Origin: Persicaria tinctoria
Taxonomy: Eukaryota > Streptophyta > Magnoliopsida > Caryophyllales > Polygonaceae
NCBI GenBank assembly: GCA_037127255.1
Contig: JBANSL010000017.1
Coordinates: 65,827,857 to 65,891,856, forward strand
DNA length: 64,000 nt
Reading direction: 5' to 3'
Positions 34,820 to 45,663 of the stretch are shown here, in pieces. Each line of letters begins with the position of its first letter. Position 1 is the stretch's first letter. Below the pieces are notes generated by a model. That model saw only the letters and a program-made list of their open reading frames with translations. It was not told the origin of the DNA and did no database searches. Position numbers and translations under genes: made by a program.

Positions 34820-35310
34820 TTTTTTGGTGTAAAGGGGAGGGTATAGCCCTCTTAATTTATTGAGAATGCAGTAGAGTTAGCCCCATTACCGGGTGGCTGG
34901 TACAAAGAGCTTTTAATACAGAGAGGTAAGGCTTCTAGTTCCCTAAACACTTCAGCTTGTTGCAGTGCCAGATTCGTAAGACCATCCGCCAAAGCATTGG
35001 CTTGCCTTCTTATCTGCCTAAATTCCATGTCCAACTGCACCCCTCTTATCAGCCCCCGACATTGCTCGATCAGGTATCGATTAGCATACATCTCTTCGCC
35101 ATCTTCCTTCAGCCTTCGGTATACATTTGTGCTATCCAATTCTGCCATATTTTTTCCACGTTTTGTTGTCATAACCACCTGATGCTCCATTGCTAAAACT
35201 TGTTGCATCTCACCCTCCTCATCCGTATCGCTAAACCGTTGTACATATTCTCTTATCCTCTCCTTTATTTGTTTATCTTGTAGCATACAACAATCCCCAA
35301 CCATCTGCAC
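34820..35310 (-). pseudogene. 3' end of a non-LTR (L1-like) retrotransposon with an RNase H-like tail
   Basis: The minus-strand frame 35310-34852 (152 codons) includes a segment VQLDMEFRQIRRQANALADG followed by LTNLAL. This is the closing signature of the plant RVT_3/RNase H-like domain, with an R-x-x-N-x-x-A-D motif. It is followed by a short 3' region and an A-run at about 34820-34830 on the minus strand. Reverse transcriptase and endonuclease are absent, so this would be a 5'-truncated L1 copy. The alternative is a captured host RNase H-like fragment. The frame has no known start. Confidence 0.5.
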
Positions 35311-37747
35311 TTGTATACTCTAATGGTAAAATAAAGAGATTTTCATCAAAATTACCTATAAAGTCAGCTACATCACCGGGATGACAAACAATTATTAAAC
35401 TCCAATGAAGACTACATTAAAAAGATACAATTAATAAGCATACGTCGACTACCATTGGCAAATGCACACAAAAGTAAACATACAAATAAGGAGCCTAGAA
35501 TCAAACATATACATTCATTTCCTAATTGGATTGGAATAAGGAGCCTGGAATCAAACATATATATGCATTTCCTAATTGCATATGGAATTAAAACACTAAC
35601 TGTTTAGTAAACATGTCATGATAATAAGCTACAATTATTGGGAGCAATCGAATCCTTTGTTTAGGAAGCTACAATTATTGTTTAGTAAGCTACAATTATT
35701 TAGTAAGCTCATAAAAATGTTATTGCTTCTTCCATCACAACACCCCCACCTCTGCAACTGAATCACTGCATCCATCTGCAACATATCAGATTTTTAAATG
35801 GAAGTTTGCAGCAGGTGTACCCATGCACTTGTAGAATGACAGAAAAATCAAGATATTGGATACCCGGCCATTTGGTTTTCCCAATTTTGTAGTACAAAGT
35901 TGTTAGCTTTTTGTCTTTTTGAGGTATTCTACCTTCATCATCATCCATGGCTACAACAACAGCAACATCCAAGGAAGAAATCAATTTGAAAAGCAACAAA
36001 GAAGTAAGCAAGCAAGATTGGAACCTATCAAGTTGCAACCGACACAAAGGCTATGAATGATTAAAGAGCTAACAACAATACATCAATTAGTAATTAGAAA
36101 TGAAATTATCGATCGAATATAAATTACCTGCTCAATAGTGGCACGGTCTGCCTTCTCGGTGTGCTTTGTTCTACCAATCTCCATATCTTGAACACTTCCA
36201 ACCTCAAACATTAAATGTCCACCAATGTGTTATCCTCCTTGTTGGTAAGTCTTAGCTTTTCTTCCCTAGACTTTACAATGGAGAACGGGAAACCTTTTGA
36301 AATTGAAATCCCCTAAAATTAGATAACAAATCACGCAAATCTAATAGAAAAAAAAACTAATTTTGATAAGCCCTAAAAATTAAGAACAAATTGACTATAG
36401 AGAACCCCGTAATCTTACAAGATGTAGAGTCTTGGTATCGGGGTTGTGGAGGCTTGAGGCTCTTGGCCTTTGTCTTGTCCGGACTTGACGATTGGCAAAA
36501 GAGCAGTTGTTGACAGAAAAATGTCAAATCTTTAGAGTAAAAGGTGTTGACGCCTACTCTTCTGTTGTCGACTTTAGGGCGTTAGGCAGTCCGACAAGAA
36601 AGGGGATCTGAAATTTGTGATCGAAGGAGAGAGAGGCCCGATAGAGAGATGGAGAGTTGTTGGAGGTGGTGTCTAGGCTTGGCCTGGTTCCGCCAAAGCC
36701 TTCGTCGGGAGTGAGATGTGAGTAGGAGATGGCTCCAAGAGCGGCGTTTTCAGCGGGCAGTGTTGTGTTTGCGGCGCCACAGCCTTGTTCTGACTGGTGT
36801 ATGATTTGAACGTCCTTCTTCTCCGGCTCACGCCCCGCTTGCGACCGGTAAACCACCGTGTCTACCTACACCTCCGCTGCTCCTTGCTCCTTCATCGACT
36901 CCCTTTCCTGCTCAATTTCAACGCATAAATTGAAATTAAACCTCGATTGCAAAATCAACCATCAACTACTAAAGGAGGGGGGAGATGGAAAAAAGAAATT
37001 GTCTTTGTGCTCATCTAGATCGATTGATTGACAAACTCTCTTTCTGATATTGGAATAAAGGGAGGAGCAAACACCAACAATTTCATTAAATTTAATCCAG
37101 GAAGAGATAAAATAAGGGATGGTGATGCCCTGAGCCCTTGAAGTGTCAACTATGGGAGAACTTCAAATTTATCTTCGAGAGAGGTGAGTAGCCATGGGAA
37201 GGTGTTCAGAGAGAAAAACGGTTTCTGAGAGAGTAAAAGGAGAGGGAGTAAATAACGTGGTGAAGAGATTGTTCTTCTTCTTCATGAATTTGGGATCAGC
37301 TTTTTTAAAAAAAAAAAAGAATTTGAGATCAGTTGAATGGAGAACGTGGGGAGAAATGTTGAAATTTTTACTTCTTAATTTTTCAAAAGAACGTGGGTGA
37401 AATACTGAAAACTGCTCCTCTTACTTTTGCTCAGGGAATGACACATGACGCAAATTGTAACAAAGACATTGCTTCTGATTTTATAAGTATAAGGGGTGGA
37501 TTACCATTGCAAAATACTGGCATATACTCTAGATATAAATCACTCAAATCACCATTGCAAAAAATATGGTACGGATTTTATAAAATTACAAAATATATAC
37601 TCTAAATATAAAATATTTTCATTTGGTTTCTTCTTCCTCAACCGATTCCTCGTTGGCTCATTCTTCAATGCTAAAACTTTTCACTACAATCTCAATGAGC
37701 AAGGTCATAATGTAGCATAGAAATATATTCATAATGTTAAAACATAC

Positions 37748-39823
37748 CAATTTATTTGCAAGTGCCTGCAAATCAAGCATGGGGATCAATTTAACTGTGA
37801 CTCGCTGCTTCACATTATCAACATCCACAACCTACAAAAAATAAATGGCGGGAGCAAGGTCAGATGCAGATAAAATGGAACAAATCAAACTCAAAGCAAC
37901 AACAGCCATACTTTTGCGAGGTCGCCTTTATATGTTCCAGACTTCAGTCTAACCCATGCATCCCTTGTAATATCAACACTTTTGCTTTCTACAGATAGTA
38001 CGTCAGTCATTTCTTTATTAGGTACAATTGTTATTTTGTTTCCAAAGATGTTTCTCATACCCTTCATAGCCTGCATATGCAAATTAACATGAAACATGAT
38101 AAACTTGATATGTACACATAAAAACTTTGATAAGTTTTTATAATCATTCCTCATACCTCCCTAACATGGCTTTCCTTATCTACTTCAATGTATATGTAAT
38201 TTTTCAGACTATCAACTGCTATGGCTGACCGAATTTGCAAGTCACCCCCTTTGTCATTAAACTTCTGCATAAGACATACGACAACTTCTCTCTCTCTTTA
38301 CCGATCTAGATTGAAAAGGAAAATGATTAGGCAATGATAACAAACCATCATCACACATAACGACAATAAGAGAGGAACCAATAGATGATAGCAAAAGCAA
38401 ATTTTAATCATTAACATACCGCACATTTCACCATAAATAATTTTGGATCCCTCACCGATGGCAAGAGAGCTTGCTGCTCTACATCTGTTGTCTCTTCATA
38501 TTCGATATCATTTGTTCTGGATACATATTTTTGCCTGTAATATGCCTCAACCTTTTCAACATCAATATCATCGTCCCTATTATATATGGCTTGTTGGCGT
38601 TGTTGCCTTGCCCCATCTTCATCTGGAATATCATTGGGATCTTCGACGTCCACTATGAAGTATGAAAATAAAAAATAAAAAAAAATCTTTGTCATCTCAA
38701 ATTCATGTGGTTTGCCTGTAATGGTAAAGTTCCAAAGATGCACCACACAACGATAAGAAACTTGCCATCGTAATGGTATCATGAGGACAGATTACCAAGT
38801 AAGTGGTGCTCAAGCGGGAAGGAACTCGTAAATAAGCACGGAAAGAAAGAGACAGATAAGACACATACTATTATAAACAGAACCGGATAAACTTCTCAAA
38901 AATACAATTTAAGCTTGCTGGAAAAGTAGGAATGAGTTCACTCACCCTCCAATTTTTCATTTTATCAAGATAGAATCACGCTAACAATATATGCTCCAAA
39001 TACTTTATCATCTAGAATGCAATCACTGGTCCGAGCCGTCAAATTAACATATGTTCATGTAAAGCTCCGAATGCAGAAAACCAAACAAAAATAACCATTG
39101 TTCAGCATCTACGTTGTTCCATAAAGGAATTGTTAACCATAACCAATATAGTGGATGAGCAGCATATACAAACGGTGCTGGAATGACATGATAAATACAG
39201 TATCTGGAATAAACTGTTTGTCTACGACAGTTACCAGAGTTTATCTTGGTTTGGGACTATAGTATAATTGATTAATGTGGAAATTCATGCATTATCATCA
39301 AATGAATTTAAGAAATGTTCACGCACAGGGAGTCTTTGTATTAAAATCTGCAAGTTCAATTGTGAGCAAGTGGAATATCAAAGCACCGAACTAATCTGTT
39401 TCCCAAATTACACCTAATTTAGTTCACATATCTCATAATTTCCAGTCCTCGCATAGTCATCAGTAAGTAGATCACGATGAAATAGCAGCAAATATTCAGA
39501 AAGCGCTTAACATTCCTCAATCAATGAGCGCTCTAATTGCGCAGGGCCCGTGACAACCCTAAAAAACACAGGAAGCCAACAAAAAAGCGAGAAAGATCAG
39601 AGAGCTTACCAGGTTCACCCTCCTCGTCATCCTCCTCCTCATCATCACTGTCGATGATGGCCTCGTCGTCAATCAAAGCCGAGACACGACTCCTCGTCTT
39701 GGACGATCGTCGCTTGGAACCACCGCAGTCATAATAATCATCATCGTAATCCTCATCGTCCTCCTCCTCCTCAGCGACCTCTCTTTTTCGGACCCAAATC
39801 TTTATCTCAGCGACCTCCCCCAA
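37748..39823 (-). pseudogene. SPT5-like transcription elongation factor, 5' half, frameshifted
   Basis: Five exons on the minus strand have correct GT/AG borders: 39823-39610, 38652-38420, 38305-38157, 38070-37912, 37831-37748. They encode the acidic N-terminus (E/D-rich runs), the EQQALLPSVRDPKLFMVKCA block, the NGN-domain region (KFNDKGGDLQIRSA, KNYIYIEVDKESHV), then KGMRNIFGNK, KEMTDVLSVES and the first KOW-region sequence (GTYKGDLAK, VVDVDNVKQRVTVKLIP). SPT5 normally binds SPT4 and RNA polymerase II to control elongation. The phases of all junctions agree except for two extra bases in a GA run in exon 3 (near 38285-38300), which shift the frame. No ATG opens the acidic exon, and the second half of the gene is missing. 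It is a captured, non-functional piece. Confidence 0.8.
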
Positions 39824-40184
39824 ATCTCCATGTCACGAATCCAAATCTCGCAACCCTCTCTTGCCCTTCCGCTACTACCCTAATTTCTAAAGATTATACC
39901 TCAAAATCAAAACCTAAATCGATTAGGTAGTTTAAATTGAAGCAACGTATCCATAAATTGTATCTTTGCAGCAAATTACAAACAATTTCATGTTGGGTTC
40001 TTCTATGGTAAATCATTCAGCTGGGCCTAATCCAGTGAAAACCCTAAAAATTAACGAAATCAACACAGATGCTTGTAAATTAGGGTTAGCCACCAACCCA
40101 TTTTCCCAAATCACAAAAAAATCGGCAAGATTGAAATAAAATTCCAAAATTGAAACAGATGAGATGGAGGAGAGAAATAAGCAC

Positions 40185-40350
40185 CAGTGAAGTATTCAAA
40201 GGCAAGCTTGGCAGCAAGGTGTTCTGGGCATCTTTGCTGGTGTTACAGTTGGGAGACCAGTTGGGAGGGGAAGTGAAGGAAATGCCATTGACGCCGGTCA
40301 CAGCCTTGAAGCGAGGGCAATGGTGAGTCGCCACCATCGGATTTGGTCCG
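40185..40350 (-). pseudogene. dsRNA-binding-motif exon fragment
   Basis: The minus-strand frame reads HHCPRFKAVTGVNGISFTSP, then an Asn/Ser-rich turn and SKDAQ. In the next frame it reads HLAAKLAFEYFT, ending at a GT donor (exon end 40185). The order P-R-F-K-A-x-V-x-V-N-G-x-x-F followed by A-A-K-x-A is the hallmark of a double-stranded-RNA-binding fold. One missing base in CAGAACACC separates the halves, so the exon is broken. It sits about 360 bases upstream of the SPT5-like piece, in the same orientation. Recognition is by motif and moderately sure. Confidence 0.45.
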
Positions 40351-40811
40351 CCATTAGAGGGGAAGATTGAATGAAATAGAGAGAAAGAGATGCGCCATGC
40401 CCTAGCCGTCGCCGCCTTTGCCTCCTCTCCGCCTCTTAACCCTCTCGATCCCTGCAGGATTGCCCAACAATCGCCACCACCACCATAAAAAATGACGTCG
40501 CTTCGACGTTCGACGAAGAGCAAGATGACGCGGCGGCGATCGACGATGGCGGTGCCTTCATCTGCTCTGATTGGGCTTCACACCCCCGAGCATTGGATAT
40601 CACTTGCATCCGCGCTCCATGGCCGTCGTTTTTCTTTCACATACACAGAGCAACAGAGGGGAGAAGTTGAGGAGAAGAGGGAGATTAGCGTGAATTTGAG
40701 TAGTTGAAGAGAACGTGGTTGAAAAAGTGATTTCTTAAGTTGGACACGTGGCTCAGTTTTTTGTGAAGATTTCGCTTCTAAAATTATATTATTATAAGTA
40801 TAAGGGGTGGA

Positions 40812-41717
40812 TACACCTTTGCCAAACGCCAAACGGTTGAAATAGTGGGCCTACATCCCGAATTGGGCCTAGAAGATCAAGGTCCAACAACTTGGGCCAT
40901 AGCTTTGGGCCCAATAAGTAAAAAAGGGCGTATAGGAAACATGTCCAAGTGCAGGTCCCCTTTTTCTCAGACAACGCCGTAACGTGATGATCATTTATTG
41001 GTCAATCCGGTAAGATCCAGCCGTCCATTTCGTGGGGCCCACTCGTCATGCCCACCCTAAAATATACGGCGACTTGATAAGGTGGGCTGTGATGTGACCA
41101 CTGCCAAGCTCCGCATCACCTCCCGTTGAAAGCGTACCTCTATCCGCGAGAAAATGGCGGATAGCTGTTGAGGGAGAGAGAGAGTGTGTCTTTCACTTTC
41201 CCCTTTCGGGCTGATAAAGAGTTAATTTGATTCCTTTATTCAGAGGTTTTTGGTGCTGAATTCCATTGTTTAGCTGCTTATCAATTCTCCCGAACGAGTG
41301 GAGCTCAACGGCTTGATCTCGAAATTGTGTGATCAGAGGCTGCGGATTCGACTGTAGGTTGAATTCCTAAGGGTACGGTTTCGATTCAGCTTGAAATTTG
41401 TGGCTGTGGCATCAATTGCTTTTTAGGGTTCTATTTATTTCTGTGACTTTCTTCGTTATTGTGATTTGAGGTTGAGGTTCGCTGATTGTGCGTCAACGTT
41501 TAATTGCTTGTTTGAGAGCTTTTTTGGTAATCAATTTGAAGGAACTGTTGGGGATTTTTTGTGTGTGTGTGTGCGCTGAGATTATTTCAAAGTATAGATA
41601 CAGGATTTGAGTGAGTAATCTAATCCGATCTCGAGTATTATGCGGGTTGACTTTGCTCTTGATATCCTATTTCAGGTATGTGGACGTTTGGAGTTTGACT
41701 AGGGTGATTTGTTTTTA
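40812..41717 (+). promoter_or_regulatory. ETR1 upstream region and 5' untranslated leader
   Basis: The non-transposon sequence between the Helitron 5' end (40811) and the ETR1 ATG (41718) is only 906 bp. A (GA)n stretch at 41169-41184 and the T-rich GTTTTTGG or TTTCTGTGAC segments downstream look like a transcribed leader. A GTATGT at 41676, preceded by TTTCAG, is a possible donor for a 5' leader intron but no clear acceptor was fixed. No TATA box is convincing; AAAATATACGG at 41060 is a weak candidate. Confidence 0.45.
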
Positions 41718-44700
41718 ATGGAGTCCTGCAATTGCATTGAGCCGCAATGGCCGGCTGATGATCTGCTGATGAAGTATCAGTACTTATCAGATTTCTTCAT
41801 TGCAGTTGCGTACTTCTCCATTCCTTTGGAGCTGGTCTACTTTGTTAAAAAATCTGCAGTGTTTCCTTATAGATGGGTGCTTGTTCAGTTTGGTGCTTTC
41901 ATTGTTCTTTGTGGGGCTACTCATCTAATTAACTTGTGGATGTTTAACATCCATACAAGAACAGTTGAAATAGTTCAGACCACTGCAAAGGTCCTAACTG
42001 CTGTTGTCTCATGTGTAACTGCCCTTCTGCTTGTGCATATTATTCCCGACTTGCTGAGTGTAAAGACGAGGGAACTTTTCTTGAAAAATAAAGCTGCTGA
42101 GCTTGATCGAGAGATGGGCCTCATCCGTACGCAAGAAGAAACAGGGAGACATGTGAGAATGCTTACTCATGAGATTAGAAGCACCCTTGATAGGCATACA
42201 ATTCTTAAAACTACCCTCGTTGAGCTGGGTAGAACTTTGGGTTTGGAAGAGTGTGCTTTATGGATGCCTACTCGTACTGGATTAGAGCTTCAACTCTCTT
42301 ACACTCTCCGCCAACAAAACCCTGTTGGTTTTACCGTACCCATACAGCTTCCTGTAATAAATCAAGTTTTTCGGACCAATCATGCTGTGAAGATTTCTCA
42401 TAATTGTCCAGTGGCTAGAATCAGACCTGTGACTATGAAATACATGCCAGGGGAGGTGGTTGCTGTGCGTGTTCCTCTTCTTCATCTTTCCAACTTCCAG
42501 ATAAATGACTGGCCAGAACTGTCAACCAAGCGCTATGCTTTGATGGTTTTAATGCTTCCATCTGACAGTGCAAGACAATGGCATTTTCACGAGCTAGAGC
42601 TTGTTGAAGTAGTTGCTGATCAGGTGTGTATTTGGTTCCCTTCATTTGATGTTTTGTGGGGACATATTCTATTGTGCATGTGATTGTTAATTTGTTATTA
42701 GTCAGCAAGATGGAAATTTATCTTTATAAGCTAACCTTTTTGTTTTAGTGTTCTCTTAGAAGAAAGATGAACTTACAACTTTATCTGATACTTCCTAATT
42801 CATTGTCTTACTATTTTTCACAATGTGTAGAGTTTTTTTTATCTAAAGAGGTATTGCCATTTTGAAGCTTAGTAACGTAGTTCTAGATTTGGTTTCCCTT
42901 AACAATCCTGAATCCTCCACAGATGGTTACAACTTTTCAAAGAGCAGTTCACTTGTGCTTGATACTGTTAGTGCTAAAGTTTGTTTTTGCATTTCTTTCG
43001 AGTTATATTGAGTTCCCTCGTTCATTCATTAGTACCTTGAATACGCTTATAAATCATCATGTATTCATTACTTGCTTTACCAATCCTTCCTCTTCTTACA
43101 TGTCTTTTTAAAATAAGTGCATGCCAATTAAGACTTGTATTCTTGGTCTGGTTATATCTGCTATAGTTTATGTTATTGCTTGGAGAACAGACTTGAAATG
43201 CATAAGATTTTAGTGTTTGAATGTTGTGTTTTTTAAATATGAATCCAGGTTGCAGTTGCTCTATCCCATGCAGCAATACTAGAAGAATCAAGGAGGGCGC
43301 AGGAACAACTTATGGAACAAAATGTTGCCCTTGATTTGGCGAGGAGGGAAGCAGAGACTGCCATACGTGCTCGAAATGATTTTTTGGCCGTAATGAACCA
43401 TGAAATGAGAACTCCCATGTATGCAATCATAGCACTGTCCTCCCTATTGCAAGAAACAGAATTAACCCCTGAGCAGCGCCTGATGGTGGAAACAATTCTA
43501 AGGAGTGGCAATCTTCTTGCTACTCTCATAAATGATGTGTTGGATCTTTCAAGACTTGAAGATGGGAGCCTTAAGCTTGATATTGGAACATTTAATCTGC
43601 ACGCTGTTATCAAGGAGGTATGAATTCTTCTCTATTTCATGATATTTGATATACCTAAGGTTGATATGCCCGTCTCATCCTTTCTCTTTCTCCTCCTACT
43701 GAGGTGTAGGATACAAAGTAACCTTTCATTGATAACCTTTTATTTTCGTGTATCTAGTTTGAAACTGTTTAATTGTAAGTTTTTTCATGTCTATGGCTCA
43801 TGTGTGATACTGTGATGTGTCTTTCGATGCAGGTCCTTTGTTTGATTAAGCCTATAGCAACAGTCAAGAAATTGTCCATTGCCCTACAAGTGGCACAAGA
43901 TATACCAGAATTTGCGGTTGGAGATGAGAAACGCCTTATGCAGGTCTTGTTGAATATTATTGGTAATGCTGTGAAATTTTCCAAAGAGGGGAGTATATCA
44001 ATCACGGCCACTGTGGCAAAATCCGAGCCCCGCTTTCCTAACTTCATACCAGTATCAAATGACAGTCAGTTCCACTTACGCGTGCAGGTAATTTCCACAC
44101 ATTTTTCTTGTTCCCTCATGCGTGGCAACCCTTGTTTCTGATTCATTCCCCTATCTTCCTGGTTTAGGTCAAGGATTCTGGGCCTGGTGTCAACCCACAA
44201 GATATTCCCAGGATGTTCACTAAATTTGCTCAGAACCAAACAGCAGCAGCTAAAAGTTCTGGCAATGGACTCGGGCTTGCAATTTGTAAGAGGTATTGTT
44301 GCTTTGTCTTGACTCTTGATGCAGAAGGAACCTTGTTACATGTTATAGGCTACAAAGTACAAAATCCACTTGGTCATCATTATCAATGGCGAATTTTTCA
44401 TTCTCTTCTTTATGATGTTCATCAGTATCTAATGATTTGTTGTGGTTAATAATAATAATTAAAAAAAAAAAACAGATTTGTCAATCTTATGGAAGGCGAA
44501 ATCTGGATTGAAAGTGATGGCCTGGGCAAGGGTTGTACTGCAATCTTCATTGTTAAACTGGGGATTCCTCCGATATCAAATGAGAACAGGCTGGCTATTC
44601 TTCCTAGCTTATCGGCAAATCAGGCTCAAGCAAATTTCTTAGGACTCAGAGCTCTTGTCATGGACGCAAATGGGTACCTATTCCAACCTCTTCTCCCATC

Positions 44701-45104
44701 CAAAGGCCTAATTATTCAGTTCACTTACCGCCTTCTGTTTGAACTGCAGGGTTAGCAGGACGGTCACCAGAGGTCTTCTAATGCATTTAGGGTGTGAAGT
44801 AACATGCGTGAGCACAGGCGAGGATTGCCTTCTCCATGTATCACCGGAGTACAAGCTGATCTTCCTCGACGTCTCCATGCCTGGGGTGGACAGCTATGAG
44901 GTCGCCCATCACATCCATAAGAGGCTATCAAAGAGGCACGAGAAGCCGCTACTCATAGCGCTGAGTGCCTTGGCTGACAGAGCAACCAGAGAAAACTGCC
45001 TGCGGGCAGGCATCGATGGCTTTATACTGAAACCCGTCTCTGTCGATAAACTGAGGAGCATTTTATCCGAGCTGCTTGAGCGTAGGACCGCCTTCGAGCA
45101 TTAG
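41718..45104 (+). CDS. ETR1: Ethylene receptor ETR1 (six coding exons, 735 residues)
   Basis: ETR1 is an ER-membrane ethylene receptor that represses the response through CTR1 until ethylene binds its copper site. Coding exons are 41718-42623, 43249-43617, 43833-44087, 44168-44292, 44476-44673 and 44750-45104, all with GT/AG borders, giving 735 residues (Arabidopsis has 738). The ATG at 41718 gives [12 protein letters not shown] with dimer-forming Cys4 and Cys6. Three membrane helices follow (about 23-43, 53-75, 88-112), with copper ligands Cys65 and His69. Then come a GAF domain (about 158-307) and a histidine kinase with His353 in NHEMRTP, an N box ([11 protein letters not shown], about 464-474), a G1 box (DSGPG, 513-517) and a G2 box (GNGLGLAI, 542-549). 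The receiver domain (about 610-730) keeps phospho-Asp658 and Lys712. Presence of the receiver makes it ETR1-like rather than ERS1. Oddities: Tyr360 replaces the usual second His of the H box, and Ala616 replaces one acidic residue of the receiver pocket. It is the only complete conventional gene here. Confidence 0.97.
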
Positions 45105-45350
45105 TAGCTGCAAATTTCAGACTCCTAATGACAGTAAGAAGCAAAAGCACTCTGGCTTATGAACTGTTGAAGGAAATTGCTGTGGAGAACTAATTTTTTT
45201 TTTAAATGTACATATTGGCTCATGGATTGCATCATTTTGTAATGTGAGTGGTAATTTAATAGTAGAGGCTGAAATGATAGGAGCTGGTGTATGGTATTGT
45301 TGTTGTAAATCCAGCTTCTTGTGTGAAAAAAACCTGCATGATTATGCAAT
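45105..45350 (+). other. ETR1 3' untranslated region
   Basis: T-rich sequence after the stop codon with TTTTGTAATGTGAGTGG near 45236 and AATTTAATAGTAGAGG near 45253. These are typical of plant near-upstream and far-upstream polyadenylation elements. The cleavage site cannot be placed. Confidence 0.5.
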
Positions 45351-45663
45351 TAGCTAATATATATATTGACAATAAACTCTTTATAAATATAAATTAATGA
45401 ATGTATTATCAATTCTTTATCAAAAATAAATAAATAGAATTATCGCCAAATAAGAAAAAAAAATACAAATTTGACGTCCTTGTACTCGTAGTATATTTGG
45501 AGGGAGGGTTTCGGAATTTGTCACGGGTTTAATACAATAAATAAACAACTAATTGTCCCTATCCATTGCTTTCTTGATGATGATAAAACCTGCATGATTA
45601 TGCAAGAAAACAAAGTTAATTGATACTCCACGTTATAAAATGCAAGCAAGGCCATTAGTTAGT
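45351..45663. other. Intergenic AT-rich DNA
   Basis: No gene is seen. It contains short A-runs and ends at the TIR element. Confidence 0.4.

Larger units (their letters stand above)
33640..37500 (-). mobile_element. Non-autonomous Helitron, minus strand (3.9 kb)
   Basis: The 3' end on the minus strand shows the hairpin CCCGAAC-AAG-GTTCGGG (33651-33667), then AAAAGAACTAG and T. The 5' end at 37500 starts TCCACCCCTTATACTTATAA preceded by A. Both satisfy the A-to-T insertion rule. The 5' terminal 300 bases resemble those of the element starting at 40811. There is no Rep/helicase. Contents include a duplicated block (34434-34817), a LINE fragment (34820-35310) and two minus-strand open frames (36856-36554; 36047-35763) that I do not recognise and that could be captured exons. 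Confidence 0.65.
37501..40811 (-). mobile_element. 5' part of a gene-capturing Helitron, minus strand
   Basis: The minus-strand start TCCACCCCTTATACTTATAA at 40811 is preceded by A and is nearly identical to the start at 37500, so both belong to one family. The interior carries two captured gene pieces in the same orientation as the element: a dsRNA-binding-motif exon (40350-40185) and five SPT5-like exons (39823-37748). Its 3' end is not fixed. Either the next element at 37500 is nested in it and it ends at 31714, or it is truncated near 37501. It lies directly upstream of the ETR1 gene. Confidence 0.6.

Noticed and set aside
35763..36047. Real gene on the minus strand beginning at an ATG near 35950
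   Set aside because: A protein-like stretch without a recognised domain, inside a Helitron. No splice partners could be found.
42009..42708. Minus-strand frames opposite ETR1
   Set aside because: Antisense shadows of ETR1 exon 1.
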